Assembly: GCA_023091735.1 (NCBI GenBank)
Contig: JALKBU010001484.1
Location: 1-10,487, forward strand
DNA from: Trichomonas tenax
Taxonomy: Eukaryota; Parabasalia; Trichomonadida; Trichomonadidae
DNA: 10,487 bases
Direction of reading: 5' to 3'
The number at the start of each line of letters is the position of its first letter. Position 1 is the first letter of the stretch. Below, in pieces: positions 1 through 8,311 of the stretch. The position numbers were made by a program, and so were the translations under genes. Below the pieces are notes generated by a model, which worked only from the letters and a program-made list of their open reading frames with translations, was not told where the DNA came from and made no database searches.

Positions 1-429
1 TTATATATCCACAGCATTTTAGATGGGAAAATTTTTCATTTGCCACCAAAATTAGACCTTAAATATTCATACTGGTGGAGAAAAATCGAGATGTTTGAGT
101 AGGCGTAGAAAATTCAGTGACGCCTTCAGGGATTTAATCAGAAATGATATTAGAGAATTTAAAGAGAGTGAATGTAAACCTCAATGTTGTCCATTATGTA
201 AAAGGAATGTGAAGATTATGATGATCATGACAAAATTAAGTTTTCAGAACTTTTGAAAACGTTTTTGATGAATAATGACGTCAAATTTGATGACTTAAAG
301 GTAAATCATAATGTAAAAATGAGTGAAATAATAAATGATCCACAACTTGCAAATAAGTGGGTTGAATTTCATAAAAACAATTGTAGACTTTAATATTTAT
401 GTCATGAATGCAATATCAGGAAGGGTTGA
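1..429 (+). pseudogene. Broken HNH-like / DUF3223-type gene remnant (5' end outside window)
   Basis: I read this as a decayed gene pieced across two frames. One frame is open from base 1 to about 99, a second covers about 101-200 and includes SDAFRDLIRNDI then a CPLC knuckle (188-199). The first frame resumes at about 202 with DDHDKIKFSELLKTF and LANKWVEFHKNN, hits an in-frame TAA at 391, then gives YLCHECNIRKG and a TGA at 427. CxxC, an acidic/His DH segment and a closing CxxCNxxKG are the hallmarks of HNH-type nucleases. The AFR...I..F spacer before the first CxxC and the WxxFHxxN block resemble bacterial proteins carrying DUF3223 (the plant DCL domain). Two frameshifts and a nonsense codon argue it is dead. 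The family link is from remembered patterns, with no search run. The N-terminal part lies off the left edge. Confidence 0.6.
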
Positions 430-1850
430 ATTTATGTTTATTTTTGAATGTCAGAAATGGTGACGGGGTGGCATGTAGGTTCCAGGCTTAAGCTTAAGCT
501 TTAAATCCAGTTGGTGGCAGGCTTGATTTTTGTCAAAAGTGGTATTTTCAGGGGTTTTTCATTGAACCACGAAATTCAATAAATAGAATCGAGAATATAC
601 ATATAACTTATACTTAAAGTTAGAGGAAAAACAAAAATTTAAAAACGAAACTAAAAATTTATAATGCTTATGATATGTAGATTTTATGTTTCACTTTTTT
701 AAAAATTCGTTTTCCGTAATGATATTTTTTTATGTGTCGAAAAAACGTGACATTTTTACAAGTGGGTGTTGACAACCCAATCAATGACCAATTGCAGCAT
801 GCTTATAATGCATTGTTGACATATGGCACATTGTGGTAATACCCATCATTGTTAAATGCAATTTTTCAATCTCAATTTTTTGGTGTATCCGAAAATATTA
901 CTTTGTATAAGCTTCTAACATTAGGGAAGTAATCCAAATTTCAAACCTCAAAGATACGCTGCACAAACTCATTTTTATATAATCTCATCAAAAAATATAT
1001 ACGTTTTTAAGCATTTTTAAGATCATGGAACAAGTACCACCGCATGGCATGTCAGCAAAATTATGCAAGTCCCGATTTTACAACAATTTAGATTTTTCAA
1101 AATTCAGCATCTCTTCTCTCTAGCCTTGACACACAGTCATAAACTTAAATTAATCGAGACATATCCAAGCCAACAATTATTTTTATCAAATTGATTACAA
1201 ATTTTTCTCGATATTTTATTTTTTATAGTTTTTAATTGTAATGTTATAATTTTACACAATATATGCATGATGTTGCATTATTTTAATGTTAAATTGATGA
1301 AGAGTAAATGATTTTCCATTTGATATCAATTTCGCATTTAAACATCAAACAATGTTATTTATATCATTTCCATTGGTTTTGTTGTCATTTTATATATTTT
1401 GCACATCATAAATTCATGATTGTAGATTGTTTCTTTTAATTGAATGCGTAATATTTTCCAAATAACAAAATTGAACAGTATAACTATAATTAGCTATGGA
1501 TATATCATATATTTTATCAATGACAAGCCAATTATAGTTTAATATTTTGAAGGATTATCAAATCTGGATATATGGGTTCATTTATACGCTAAACAATTAA
1601 GTACAATGCGTGTTATAACATATATGTATTTGGTTGAAAAAATGTATAGTGAAGGTAATCAAATTAAGTCGAATCTTTAGTTTTCAAGTTTGATACTATG
1701 AATCAATGCACACTTATATATAATGCAAACTTAGAGGTTCCAATTCTTCATATTCATTGAGTTTTGTGTTTTCGCTAAATTGCAATGATTGAAGAAAATA
1801 ACTTGCCATGTAAAATATCAAATATCTAAAGACGATAGCGCACTTTTGTC
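430..1850. other. AT-rich intergenic region, no intact gene
   Basis: This 1.4-kb stretch has no ORF I would call a gene. It contains a perfect 14-bp self-complementary sequence GCTTAAGCTTAAGC at 486-499 and a weak coding-like patch at 732-1123, listed separately. From about 1130 to 1850 the sequence is strongly AT-rich with stops in all frames, and I see nothing else in it. Confidence 0.6.
732..1123 (+). pseudogene. Possible decayed coding patch, family unknown
   Basis: One forward frame starting at the ATG at 732 runs to 1010 with only two internal stops (837 and 930). It reads like protein, for example NDQLQHAYNALLTYGTLW. Just after the second stop a neighbouring frame reads ISNLKDTLHKLIFI, as a frameshift near 930 would produce. 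A separate 32-codon frame at 1025-1123 begins MEQVPPHGMSAKLC. I recognise no family. In AT-rich DNA, open stretches of this size can arise by chance, so this is a weak call based on residue composition only. No initiator-like motif lies just before 732. Confidence 0.22.
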
Positions 1851-2312
1851 CAACACTCGTTCTAAAAGAAGGAAAAGTAGGGTATTTGTATATCTAAATA
1901 GTTCTCAATTTTTGTTCCATATTTAAATATACATTTAGCATTATTATATAATTAAGCAACAAAAATTTTAAAACATAACAAATCTCAACAATTTAAAAAT
2001 AATTCTTAATTTTTATTTAATTTTTCGAAATGATTTCCTCTATTTTAAATAATGAAACAATAAAAAATTTAAATTTCTCTAAATCTTGATAATTTACAAA
2101 ATAATTCTCGATTTTTATTTTAAATTTTTATATGAAAATAGTTTGGATATATAATGACGCACTAAAAATTTAAAAACATAAAATATCTCGATAATTTCTT
2201 GTACAACGCATAATTTTTATTTGATGAATAGATATAATTTTAAATAAATAATCTAAATTAACAACAAAATGCGAAACAAAAATTACTTATAAACGTCCGT
2301 TTATTCACAATA
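1851..2312. repeat. Degenerate ~102-bp minisatellite abutting the promoter of the next gene
   Basis: Units begin with a CAACAAAAATTT-like word at 1851 (weak), 1957, 2058, 2160 and 2262 (partial), so the spacing is 106, 101, 102 and 102 bp. A second anchor, AATTCTCGATTTTTATTT-like, ends at about 1915, 2018, 2120 and 2223 and keeps the same period, which makes chance AT-richness an unlikely explanation. The last unit is cut short by the start of the docking-complex gene at 2313. Its similarity to the others is weaker. The repeat therefore makes up the whole proximal upstream region. Confidence 0.7.
2305..2309 (+). promoter_or_regulatory. Initiator-like element (TCACA) of the docking-complex gene
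   Basis: TCACA fits the trichomonad Inr consensus TCA(+1)Y(T/A). Its A at 2307 would start transcription only 6 nt before the ATG at 2313, and trichomonad leaders are known to be this short. It also supports the chosen start codon. The motif is short and the call rests on position and on the trichomonad assignment. Confidence 0.55.
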
Positions 2313-3821
2313 ATGGAGAATCCTCAGGAGGTCAAAGAGCTCCGCAACAAGCTGCGGATGATGAAATTTCCGCAGGATGACATCATTAACACCGTTAGGA
2401 AGCAGCAGCGCGCGATAGAAAAGCAGAAACAAGCAAATGAAACAATTAAAATGCAAATACAGAAGTATGAGGAGGAAATAGAGGGATACGAGAAGTCCAT
2501 AAGGGACTATAAATCGAGTGAAGAGCGTCAAAACCTTGTTGCTAAAAAGAAAAATCTTACAAACAAATTAGGCATCTTACAGGCCGATTTTAAGGCAGAA
2601 GATGACAAAAGAAGACGCCTCGAAGAGCAAGTTTCTAAAGCACGCTCCAAAGCCGGCGGAATGTTTGCTCAAGCGCAAGAAAACGAAAATCTCGCCTCAA
2701 AAGTTCACACAATCGAAAACAGACTCGATCAGGCGCTCAACAGCTACAACAAGCAGCTGAAGAGGCTCGAAGCATCGCGCGATCACATTGACGAGCTTCG
2801 CCAGGAAAGAAAGAACTTCAACACCGTTTACAGCAAACAAGACAAAGAACAAACACGAAACGCAGATGACATTGCATCACTCATCGACCAGTCCAACAAA
2901 TCATACACGATTCGTGACCAGAAGAAGATCGACTTAGTTTTGTTGCAGAAAGAAGAAAAACAGGATCAAGCGGAAGATGAAGCTGAATTAACACGTCTCA
3001 ATCAGATGATTGAAGGCCAGACACTGCTGGCAATGCATCAGCACACCGAGCAGGCCCCTATTCCTTCGCTATCGAGCCAGAGCACGAACCAGACCGATCA
3101 GCAAGAAGAGTTGCAAAAAGAAATCGATGCAAAGTCGCAATTAGTCAACCAAATTCTTTCTGCAACGAAATGCCAGAAGCTCGACGAGTTATTCCAGAAG
3201 TTCACTGACTACGAGAACGAGAACTACTCATTGTTCAATTTCGTAGTTCAACGCGGTGCTGAGAAATCGAATGTCATCGATGATATCGATATTCTTCAGA
3301 GAAGATCCGCAGTGTTGGATGCCAACGTTGAACTCACTGATGAACAGCTGAACGAGAGACTTAAGATCCTCGCCGAACGCATGGAGACAACAGAGAAGAA
3401 CGTCGCCAATCTCACAGACGTCAAAGAGTCGAATGATGCACAGATAAAGAAACTTTATGGCCAGCTCGAGAGCTTCTACAACATGCTCGAGTTGCCATGG
3501 GACGACGTTCCTGATGAGAAGAAGCAAATCACTCCTCTCAACGCGATGTATTGCTTAACGCAGATAGAAAATAAGCTTGCTGCCTTCATGGACGATGTTA
3601 TGTCACGATCCTCACAGATTAGCTTTGATTCTAGAGAGTTCTCTTCAAGCGGAGACAAGAAGTTGACATCACAGAGGAATTTGTTGATTCCAAACGCTTC
3701 AAAGGTATTCGATGTCACCGCTGAACAGCGAAATGGCTCTGAGAAGGACCTCTTAGCTGGCGTTGCTAAGCCATTGTCTGTTGAAGAAATGAGAGCTAAG
3801 GTCGGTTTGAAGCTAAATTAA
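2313..3821 (+). CDS. Outer dynein arm docking complex coiled-coil protein, CCDC114/CCDC63 (ODA-DC2) family
   Basis: A 502-residue protein, almost entirely helical and charged. By family it helps anchor outer dynein arms to axonemal doublet microtubules. Coiled coil runs over about residues 5-235, then a Gln/Ser-rich break (about 240-265), then further coiled coil to about 430 and a polar tail. Family signs are RKQQRAIEKQ near 29-38, the segment GGMFAQAQENENLASKV (115-131) followed by IENRLDQALNSYN, LRQERKNFNTVY (162-173), the diagnostic ENENYSLFNFVVQRGAE (301-317), and LTQIENKLAAFM (415-426), matching the LxLIEKRL region near the end of human CCDC114. Length fits Chlamydomonas ODA1 and its animal relatives (about 500-670). 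The start is supported by the Inr 6 nt upstream, and the stop begins a TAAA. A DC1/CCDC151-type paralogue is less likely. Confidence 0.85.
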   Translation: MENPQEVKELRNKLRMMKFPQDDIINTVRKQQRAIEKQKQANETIKMQIQKYEEEIEGYEKSIRDYKSSEERQNLVAKKKNLTNKLGILQADFKAEDDKRRRLEEQVSKARSKAGGMFAQAQENENLASKVHTIENRLDQALNSYNKQLKRLEASRDHIDELRQERKNFNTVYSKQDKEQTRNADDIASLIDQSNKSYTIRDQKKIDLVLLQKEEKQDQAEDEAELTRLNQMIEGQTLLAMHQHTEQAPIPSLSSQSTNQTDQQEELQKEIDAKSQLVNQILSATKCQKLDELFQKFTDYENENYSLFNFVVQRGAEKSNVIDDIDILQRRSAVLDANVELTDEQLNERLKILAERMETTEKNVANLTDVKESNDAQIKKLYGQLESFYNMLELPWDDVPDEKKQITPLNAMYCLTQIENKLAAFMDDVMSRSSQISFDSREFSSSGDKKLTSQRNLLIPNASKVFDVTAEQRNGSEKDLLAGVAKPLSVEEMRAKVGLKLN

Positions 3822-3822
3822 A
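3819..3822 (+). terminator. TAAA: stop codon overlapping trichomonad-type poly(A) signal
   Basis: The stop TAA is followed by A, giving TAAA, and then a T-rich stretch. In Trichomonas vaginalis UAAA is the proposed polyadenylation signal and often includes the stop codon. The motif is only 4 nt long, so position is what gives it weight. Confidence 0.45.
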
Positions 3823-3865
3823 TCCGATTTTTTTATTTGTGTTAGAAAGAGAAAATAAACCTATT

Positions 3866-4457
3866 TTTTATTGTTTTCACGAATGACATTTCTTTACATC
3901 ATTTCAGCAATAGTCATTTATTTGATTTAAATGATTTCTGAGACAACAAAGAATGTTATGTAACATGCTTTCAATTTTTACTATTTTTAGGAAATAGAGA
4001 ATTTAGATGATATCAGTGACATCAAAGGATGTTATAAAGATAAAGTTTTAATAAACAAACAATATTCATTTTTGATTGTTTTCAGAAACTGCATCTCTTT
4101 ATATCTGTTTAATCATAATCAGATAGAGAATTTAGATGATTTCAGTGACATCAGAGAAAGTTATAAAGATAAAGTTTTAAAATGTTAACATTTTTATTTT
4201 TGCACAAACTGCATCTCTTTGTATATATGCAAGAGCAGTCACTTGTTTAGTTAGAGGCGGTATAGAAGAATATTGTTGAAAAGATTGAGTTTTGATAAAC
4301 AAACAATATTTCACTTTTTATTGTTTTCACGAATCACATCTCTTTATATATCTGCTAGAACAGTCGCTTGTTCAATTAGAAACATATTTTAAGTCATCAT
4401 TATCATTTTAGAAGAATATTATTGAAAAGATTGAATTTTGATAAACAAACATTATTT
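3866..4457. repeat. Modular direct repeats in the convergent intergenic spacer
   Basis: Three short modules recur. Module P (TTTTTATTGTTTTCACGAAT plus ACATCTCTTTA) occurs near 3866-3896 and 4316-4346, exactly 450 bp apart, with weaker P-like cores at 4091-4100 and 4211-4220. Module Q (TAGAGAATTTAGATGAT...) is at 3995-4050 and 4124-4179, 56 bp each with about 4 mismatches. Module R (AGAAGAATATT...GATAAACAAAC) is at 4264-4311 and 4410-4457, 48 bp each with about 3 mismatches. The tail of R also follows Q1. This looks like an amplified and reshuffled 3' flank of one or both convergent genes. No ORF is present. Confidence 0.75.
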
Positions 4458-4538
4458 CATTTTCCTATTCATTTTATGATTTGCTAAATACACTTTCAAC
4501 GTGTAGAAAGCAAATTAATATAGTTTTGCTATATGATT

Positions 4539-4542
4539 TTTA
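4539..4542 (-). terminator. TAAA at the stop codon of the EXO1 gene
   Basis: Read on the minus strand, the stop TAA is followed by AAA, giving TAAAA. This is the same stop/poly(A) overlap seen at the other long gene. Confidence 0.45.
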
Positions 4543-5706
4543 AGCAAGTTGGGGCTTTGCTAGTTGGATGTATGATGTTAGATTGAATAATTTTTGAGCT
4601 GGTTTTTCGGATAATTTCAATGACTTGAAATATTTCGATGATGAAGGAACTCCAACTTTAGCAACCTTTATTTCACTGTTGGATGAAGATTTGAAGTATG
4701 GAGAGATAGAAGATGATGAATCAGGTAATTCAAATGGTCTTAATGTCACAGTATCGATTTCTCCTTTAACCAATTGCTTTAAAATATCAGGTGCGATGTC
4801 AGCACCGAGAAATGTTCTTTCTTCTGGTGGTTCCGATAAGAAAACTAACTTCTCTGTTCTGGGATCATAAGCGCGTGCGCATAAGAACGTTGTGAAAGCA
4901 AGAATAAACATTTCTTCAAAATTATCAGGAACAATGAACTTAGAATCGTATCTCGCTGCTTTTATCACATTTTCTGGTGTCTCATATTCACGTAATAGCT
5001 TCAGGGCTCTCTTTAGAGCCATATTTGTGATTGAAGGAATGTAATCACATCCAGAAAAGATGCAAAGAGATGTGAAGATGTCCGGCTTCATTTTGAGGAG
5101 ATCTAAAACGTCCTGATACTTGATCGCTGTGACGTGCAGTGAGTCGTCCAGTTTGTACAGCGTCAGAGGTGTTCTATATGCCACTAAATCGCTGTCTTCT
5201 GTCAAAACACAATCAACATATCCAGTTCGTGCTAAATACGCTAATTGTGCATCAGCTTCATATGGAGAGACAATGTATTCGATTCTCGCGGCTTTTAGCT
5301 CTTTAATCCAAGCATAAACCGTTGTTGAAGTGATTGATACTGATTTTTGATAGTAAGTGAATGCTTCTGGAAGTCTTTTCTCTCTTTCTAGCTGCTGTGC
5401 TATCTTAAGGTTCTCTTCTCGATCGATTTTTCTTTGTTTATTCGTCATTAATTTTGCGGGAAGAGATTGGCCGTCGAATACAACGATGGGAGTGAGTCCA
5501 CATTTCTTTATAGCGTTTATTCTGCTCATTAAGTACGGAATTATCACTTTAGTTGCCGGATCTTTGATAATTTCAACTGGATATCGAAAACTAAGGCGAT
5601 GAAGCCACACGAAACCATCAATGGCGACTTTCATTCCAGCGAAATTTCCCAAATGACACCTTTTCGAAACAGGAGCCAATAAAGGCAATAATCCTTTGAT
5701 TCCCAT
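4540..5706 (-). CDS. EXO1: Exonuclease 1 (RAD2/FEN1-superfamily 5'-3' nuclease), short form
   Basis: A 388-residue 5'-3' exonuclease/flap nuclease expected to act in mismatch repair and end resection in the nucleus. MGIKGLLPLL at the N terminus, with Gly2 as the family requires, fixes the start. Metal ligands are D30, D78 (FDG), E150 and D152 (YEADAQ), D171 and D173 (TEDSDL) and D221 (SGCDYI); up to D173 the numbering equals human EXO1. H36, K85 and R92, which line the human active site, are also present. SVSIT (122-126) is EXO1-like rather than FEN1-like. After the nuclease domain (about 1-325) comes a short Ser-rich tail with SPYFKS and SKYFKS, so it is about half the length of human or yeast EXO1. 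Oddity: the H2TH loop, usually GIG, reads NMA (228-230). An Inr lies 11 nt upstream. FEN1, GEN1 and XPG fit less well. Confidence 0.9.
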   Translation of the reverse strand: MGIKGLLPLLAPVSKRCHLGNFAGMKVAIDGFVWLHRLSFRYPVEIIKDPATKVIIPYLMSRINAIKKCGLTPIVVFDGQSLPAKLMTNKQRKIDREENLKIAQQLEREKRLPEAFTYYQKSVSITSTTVYAWIKELKAARIEYIVSPYEADAQLAYLARTGYVDCVLTEDSDLVAYRTPLTLYKLDDSLHVTAIKYQDVLDLLKMKPDIFTSLCIFSGCDYIPSITNMALKRALKLLREYETPENVIKAARYDSKFIVPDNFEEMFILAFTTFLCARAYDPRTEKLVFLSEPPEERTFLGADIAPDILKQLVKGEIDTVTLRPFELPDSSSSISPYFKSSSNSEIKVAKVGVPSSSKYFKSLKLSEKPAQKLFNLTSYIQLAKPQLA

Positions 5707-5714
5707 TCTCGAAA

Positions 5715-5719
5715 AATGA
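5715..5719 (-). promoter_or_regulatory. Initiator-like element (TCATT) of EXO1
   Basis: On the minus strand TCATT matches the trichomonad Inr consensus. Its A (5717) lies 11 nt before the ATG, within the usual trichomonad leader length. It supports the annotated start. Confidence 0.55.
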
Positions 5720-5728
5720 TTTGAATTT

Positions 5729-5749
5729 TATTGACAAAACTTGTCAATA
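5729..5749. promoter_or_regulatory. Perfect 9-bp inverted repeat just upstream of the EXO1 initiator
   Basis: TATTGACAA and TTGTCAATA are separated by AAC. The palindrome is 23-43 nt upstream of the EXO1 start codon and about 12 nt upstream of the predicted transcription start, where a dimeric regulator could bind. A regulatory role is inference. The TGACA/TGTCA core recurs twice further upstream. Confidence 0.4.
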
Positions 5750-5812
5750 CTCAAATCAACACACAGTTGTTTGGTAATTTGGTAAATATTTTTTTTTTTT
5801 GACGCAAAAACC

Positions 5813-5824
5813 TGACATTTGTCA
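5813..5824. promoter_or_regulatory. TGACATTTGTCA palindrome (second copy of the EXO1-upstream motif)
   Basis: A 5-bp-arm inverted repeat with a 2-nt centre. The identical 12-mer recurs at 6003-6014, and the arms share the TGACA core of the palindrome at 5729-5749. Its function is unknown. Confidence 0.3.
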
Positions 5825-5998
5825 AATGCCATAAAATCAATTTAAATTTATTTTTGTTATTAATACAACATCTAGTTTAAGAGTATTTTTGAAACATTTA
5901 ATAATATAATCACATTAGCCATAACTACATATATTATACGTATATAGTGAATCTACCTGCGCTCCATTGTTTTGTCTAGGAAACTATGCCATAATAAA

Positions 5999-6018
5999 TT
6001 TTTGACATTTGTCAAAAA
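5999..6018. promoter_or_regulatory. Perfect 9-bp inverted repeat TTTTTGACA-TT-TGTCAAAAA
   Basis: This is the third and longest-armed member of the TGACA/TGTCA set upstream of EXO1. Its centre is identical to the copy at 5813-5824. It could also act as a hairpin in RNA, but no transcript ending here is evident. Confidence 0.3.
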
Positions 6019-7261
6019 AATCTTTGTAACAAATTATCATTGTTTCGAGAGTTAAGGAGATGAATTTGATTAAAATATTTCTATTGATATTATAAAGCAT
6101 AAGGTATGAATTTTGTTTTATAATCAAAATAAAGAAATCTGAAAAAGTAGTATCAAATTTGATCAATTAAAATCCAAAAATATTTCATTGCATTCAAAAA
6201 ATTGAGACAAATTCGACATCGCTGACTTAGTGATATTTCTACTGTAAATGCTCTCTAAAACATTATTCCCATTTGTACATTTTGCTTCTATCAAAAGTCA
6301 TTTGTAAACATTTCAACATTAATTTTGAGACCACTATTGAGCTATGTTTTATTTCATTGTTGATTGATAATGCATTAATATATTAACTAAATATGATTAT
6401 ATTGTCATCAAATATTAACATAGTCATTGTTATAAATCAATATTTTTAAACCTCTTTAGCATCTCAAGATAGACAAGTCAAAAGAAAAATCACAAAGCAG
6501 ATATATAATCTCCAGAGATGATAGCCCATTCATTTTAACATCTTTGCATGTTCTTTGAATATTGGTGAGAAAGATGCAATAAAATGCTCCCGACACAATT
6601 TGAGTATTTTTCCATCTCGAAAATTTGTAAACTTGATTCTGGGAACTGAATAGATTTCGTCCTTGATATTTTTTCAAGATGAAATACAAGAATGAAGTTG
6701 CTTATAACTGCATCTAGTGATGTTTTGGTGAAGATATAAGTAAGTAAGAATATGATATCGATTTTTGAGTTTTTCATTTTTGGTGATTTTTCTCAATATT
6801 TCTTCATTTTGTTTTTATGCTTCCTAGAATCTGAGTTAAATTAAAATCATTCAATTTCTTCCTATATGGAATACTTGAAGTGTATATTATATTGCTTCTG
6901 GTCTCTCTTCATAATATTTCCAAATATTGTTCTTCTAAAGATGAAAATATCGAAGAAAGGTGTTTTTTCATAAAAAAAATTTGTAATTGTGAAATGGATG
7001 GCTAAGCCCATTATGTTTATTAAAAGTCTGTTATTATCAATTGCGACACATTGTTATTGATAATCGAAATGAAATGGGTTGAAGAAAGAAGGAATTGAAG
7101 TACATCAGAACATGATAAATCATCAACAATTTTTAGAACAAAAAAAGTAGTCCTAATCGAAGAAGACTTAAATATTTCTATATTATTTTCTACTATTCCA
7201 TTAAAGTTGGCCTAACATAAGACCAGATATTACAAATACATTAAAAAATTATCGGAGCTAA

Positions 7262-7753
7262 AAAAGGAATTATAACTCAATACAATGGCTAGGTATATGG
7301 ATGATTTTTAAATTGAATGAGATTATCATCGATAAAAATTATTTATATGTGCTCAGCTTGTTCTTATCTATCTCCGAACTTGAAATGCTAAAGAGGTTTC
7401 TCGACACCCTATATTAGAATCAGCATTCGATTTATCATCAGATTGGCTATATAATTATTTAAAATGAATGAACTTATATCTTCCAAAACGAATGTAAGCC
7501 TAAAAAATGATCTCAGGCACTGCATCAGTCTTTGTCTCAGACAAAGAGTGAACCTAAATCAGCTCTATACGAAAGAGCATTTAAATTGAAGCCAACAATT
7601 TTTAGAAAACTTTCCGCAAGACAATCAGGATCTGAAATTCCTTTGGCTATACTTTACATGTTAGTTTCTCACTTGATCCTTTTTCAAATCTTCAGAAACA
7701 CTCTTAAAAAGACACTCCTATATATGGTGCTCCGTGACGCTGTATCATCCTGA
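7262..7753 (+). pseudogene. Possible decayed gene spread over three forward frames
   Basis: Open segments follow each other in shifting frames. 7262-7417 ends VLSLFLSISELEMLKRFL... and a TAG. 7384-7467 contains EVSRHPILESAFDLSSDWLY. 7464-7589 runs from an ATG through NDLRHCISLCLRQRV. 7511-7753 has no upstream ATG in frame and contains ALYERAFKLKPTIFRKL. Overlaps at the junctions are what a frameshifted remnant would show. Against this, GC is low, I recognise no family, and chance open frames of 40-80 codons are expected in a few kilobases of such AT-rich DNA. Confidence 0.25.
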
Positions 7754-8311
7754 TATATAAAAGTGTTTGAGAAGCCATTTTAACTTAGTTATAAATAGTA
7801 TATTATGCACAAGAATGATTTAAATTAAAGTAATCAGGAGTTATTAATGATTTTATAAAAAGTTGCCATATTTTTATTAGAAAAATAGCCACCAAAATTT
7901 ACAATCAAGAAAATGAATTTGTTCAAAGAATATAATAATCTTTAAGGAATATTTTGAATATAAACATAATAAAGCTATGTAGAAGAATTAAAATGTGTTA
8001 TTCATGATTTCATGCATCATAATTGGTTCTTGGATACAGCCATTGAATAAAAAATGCTTGAATATACAATTGTTCATGCAATTATCACCAATAGAATCCA
8101 AAATATATAAAATAAGTACTTAGTAGAAAGAATATACAATGAAAGTAAAAATTGCAAATGTTGAAATTACAAAAATCAATCTATTTGTGTTCATCAAAAA
8201 AATAATTCACAATATATAATCACTGCTATGAGAATGATGCATATATATATTAAGTAAAGAAAATTCATTATTGATGTATTATGTAATAACTGATGCTAAA
8301 CAAATGGGTAA
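7754..8311. other. AT-rich intergenic stretch
   Basis: Very AT-rich with frequent stops in every frame. I see no repeat family, RNA gene or promoter here that I could defend. Confidence 0.6.

Larger units (their letters stand above)
5750..7261. other. AT-rich intergenic region, no supported gene
   Basis: This stretch holds two TGACA/TGTCA palindromes near its left end, a run of T near 5790 and a 9-bp inverted repeat at 7033-7041/7056-7064. Open frames at 6456-6777 on the minus strand and about 6530-6651 on the plus strand overlap one another, have low-complexity Ile/Leu/Phe/Ser composition and match nothing I recognise. I do not call them genes. Confidence 0.55.

Noticed and set aside
486..499. 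Self-complementary GCTTAAGCTTAAGC
   Set aside because: Perfect, but an isolated short tandem of a palindromic word with no associated gene; no further support for a site.
3228..3718. Minus-strand ORFs of 99 and 80 codons inside the docking-complex gene
   Set aside because: Antisense shadows of a well-supported coding sequence.
4625..5602. Three plus-strand ORFs of 65-81 codons opposite EXO1
   Set aside because: Antisense shadows of a gene with all catalytic motifs on the other strand.
6456..6777. Two overlapping minus-strand ORFs of 77 and 80 codons
   Set aside because: Low GC, mutually overlapping in different frames, no initiator, no recognisable motif.
7033..7064. 9-bp inverted repeat ATTATCAAT/ATTGATAAT
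   Set aside because: AT-only type arms with a 14-nt spacer are expected by chance in this composition.
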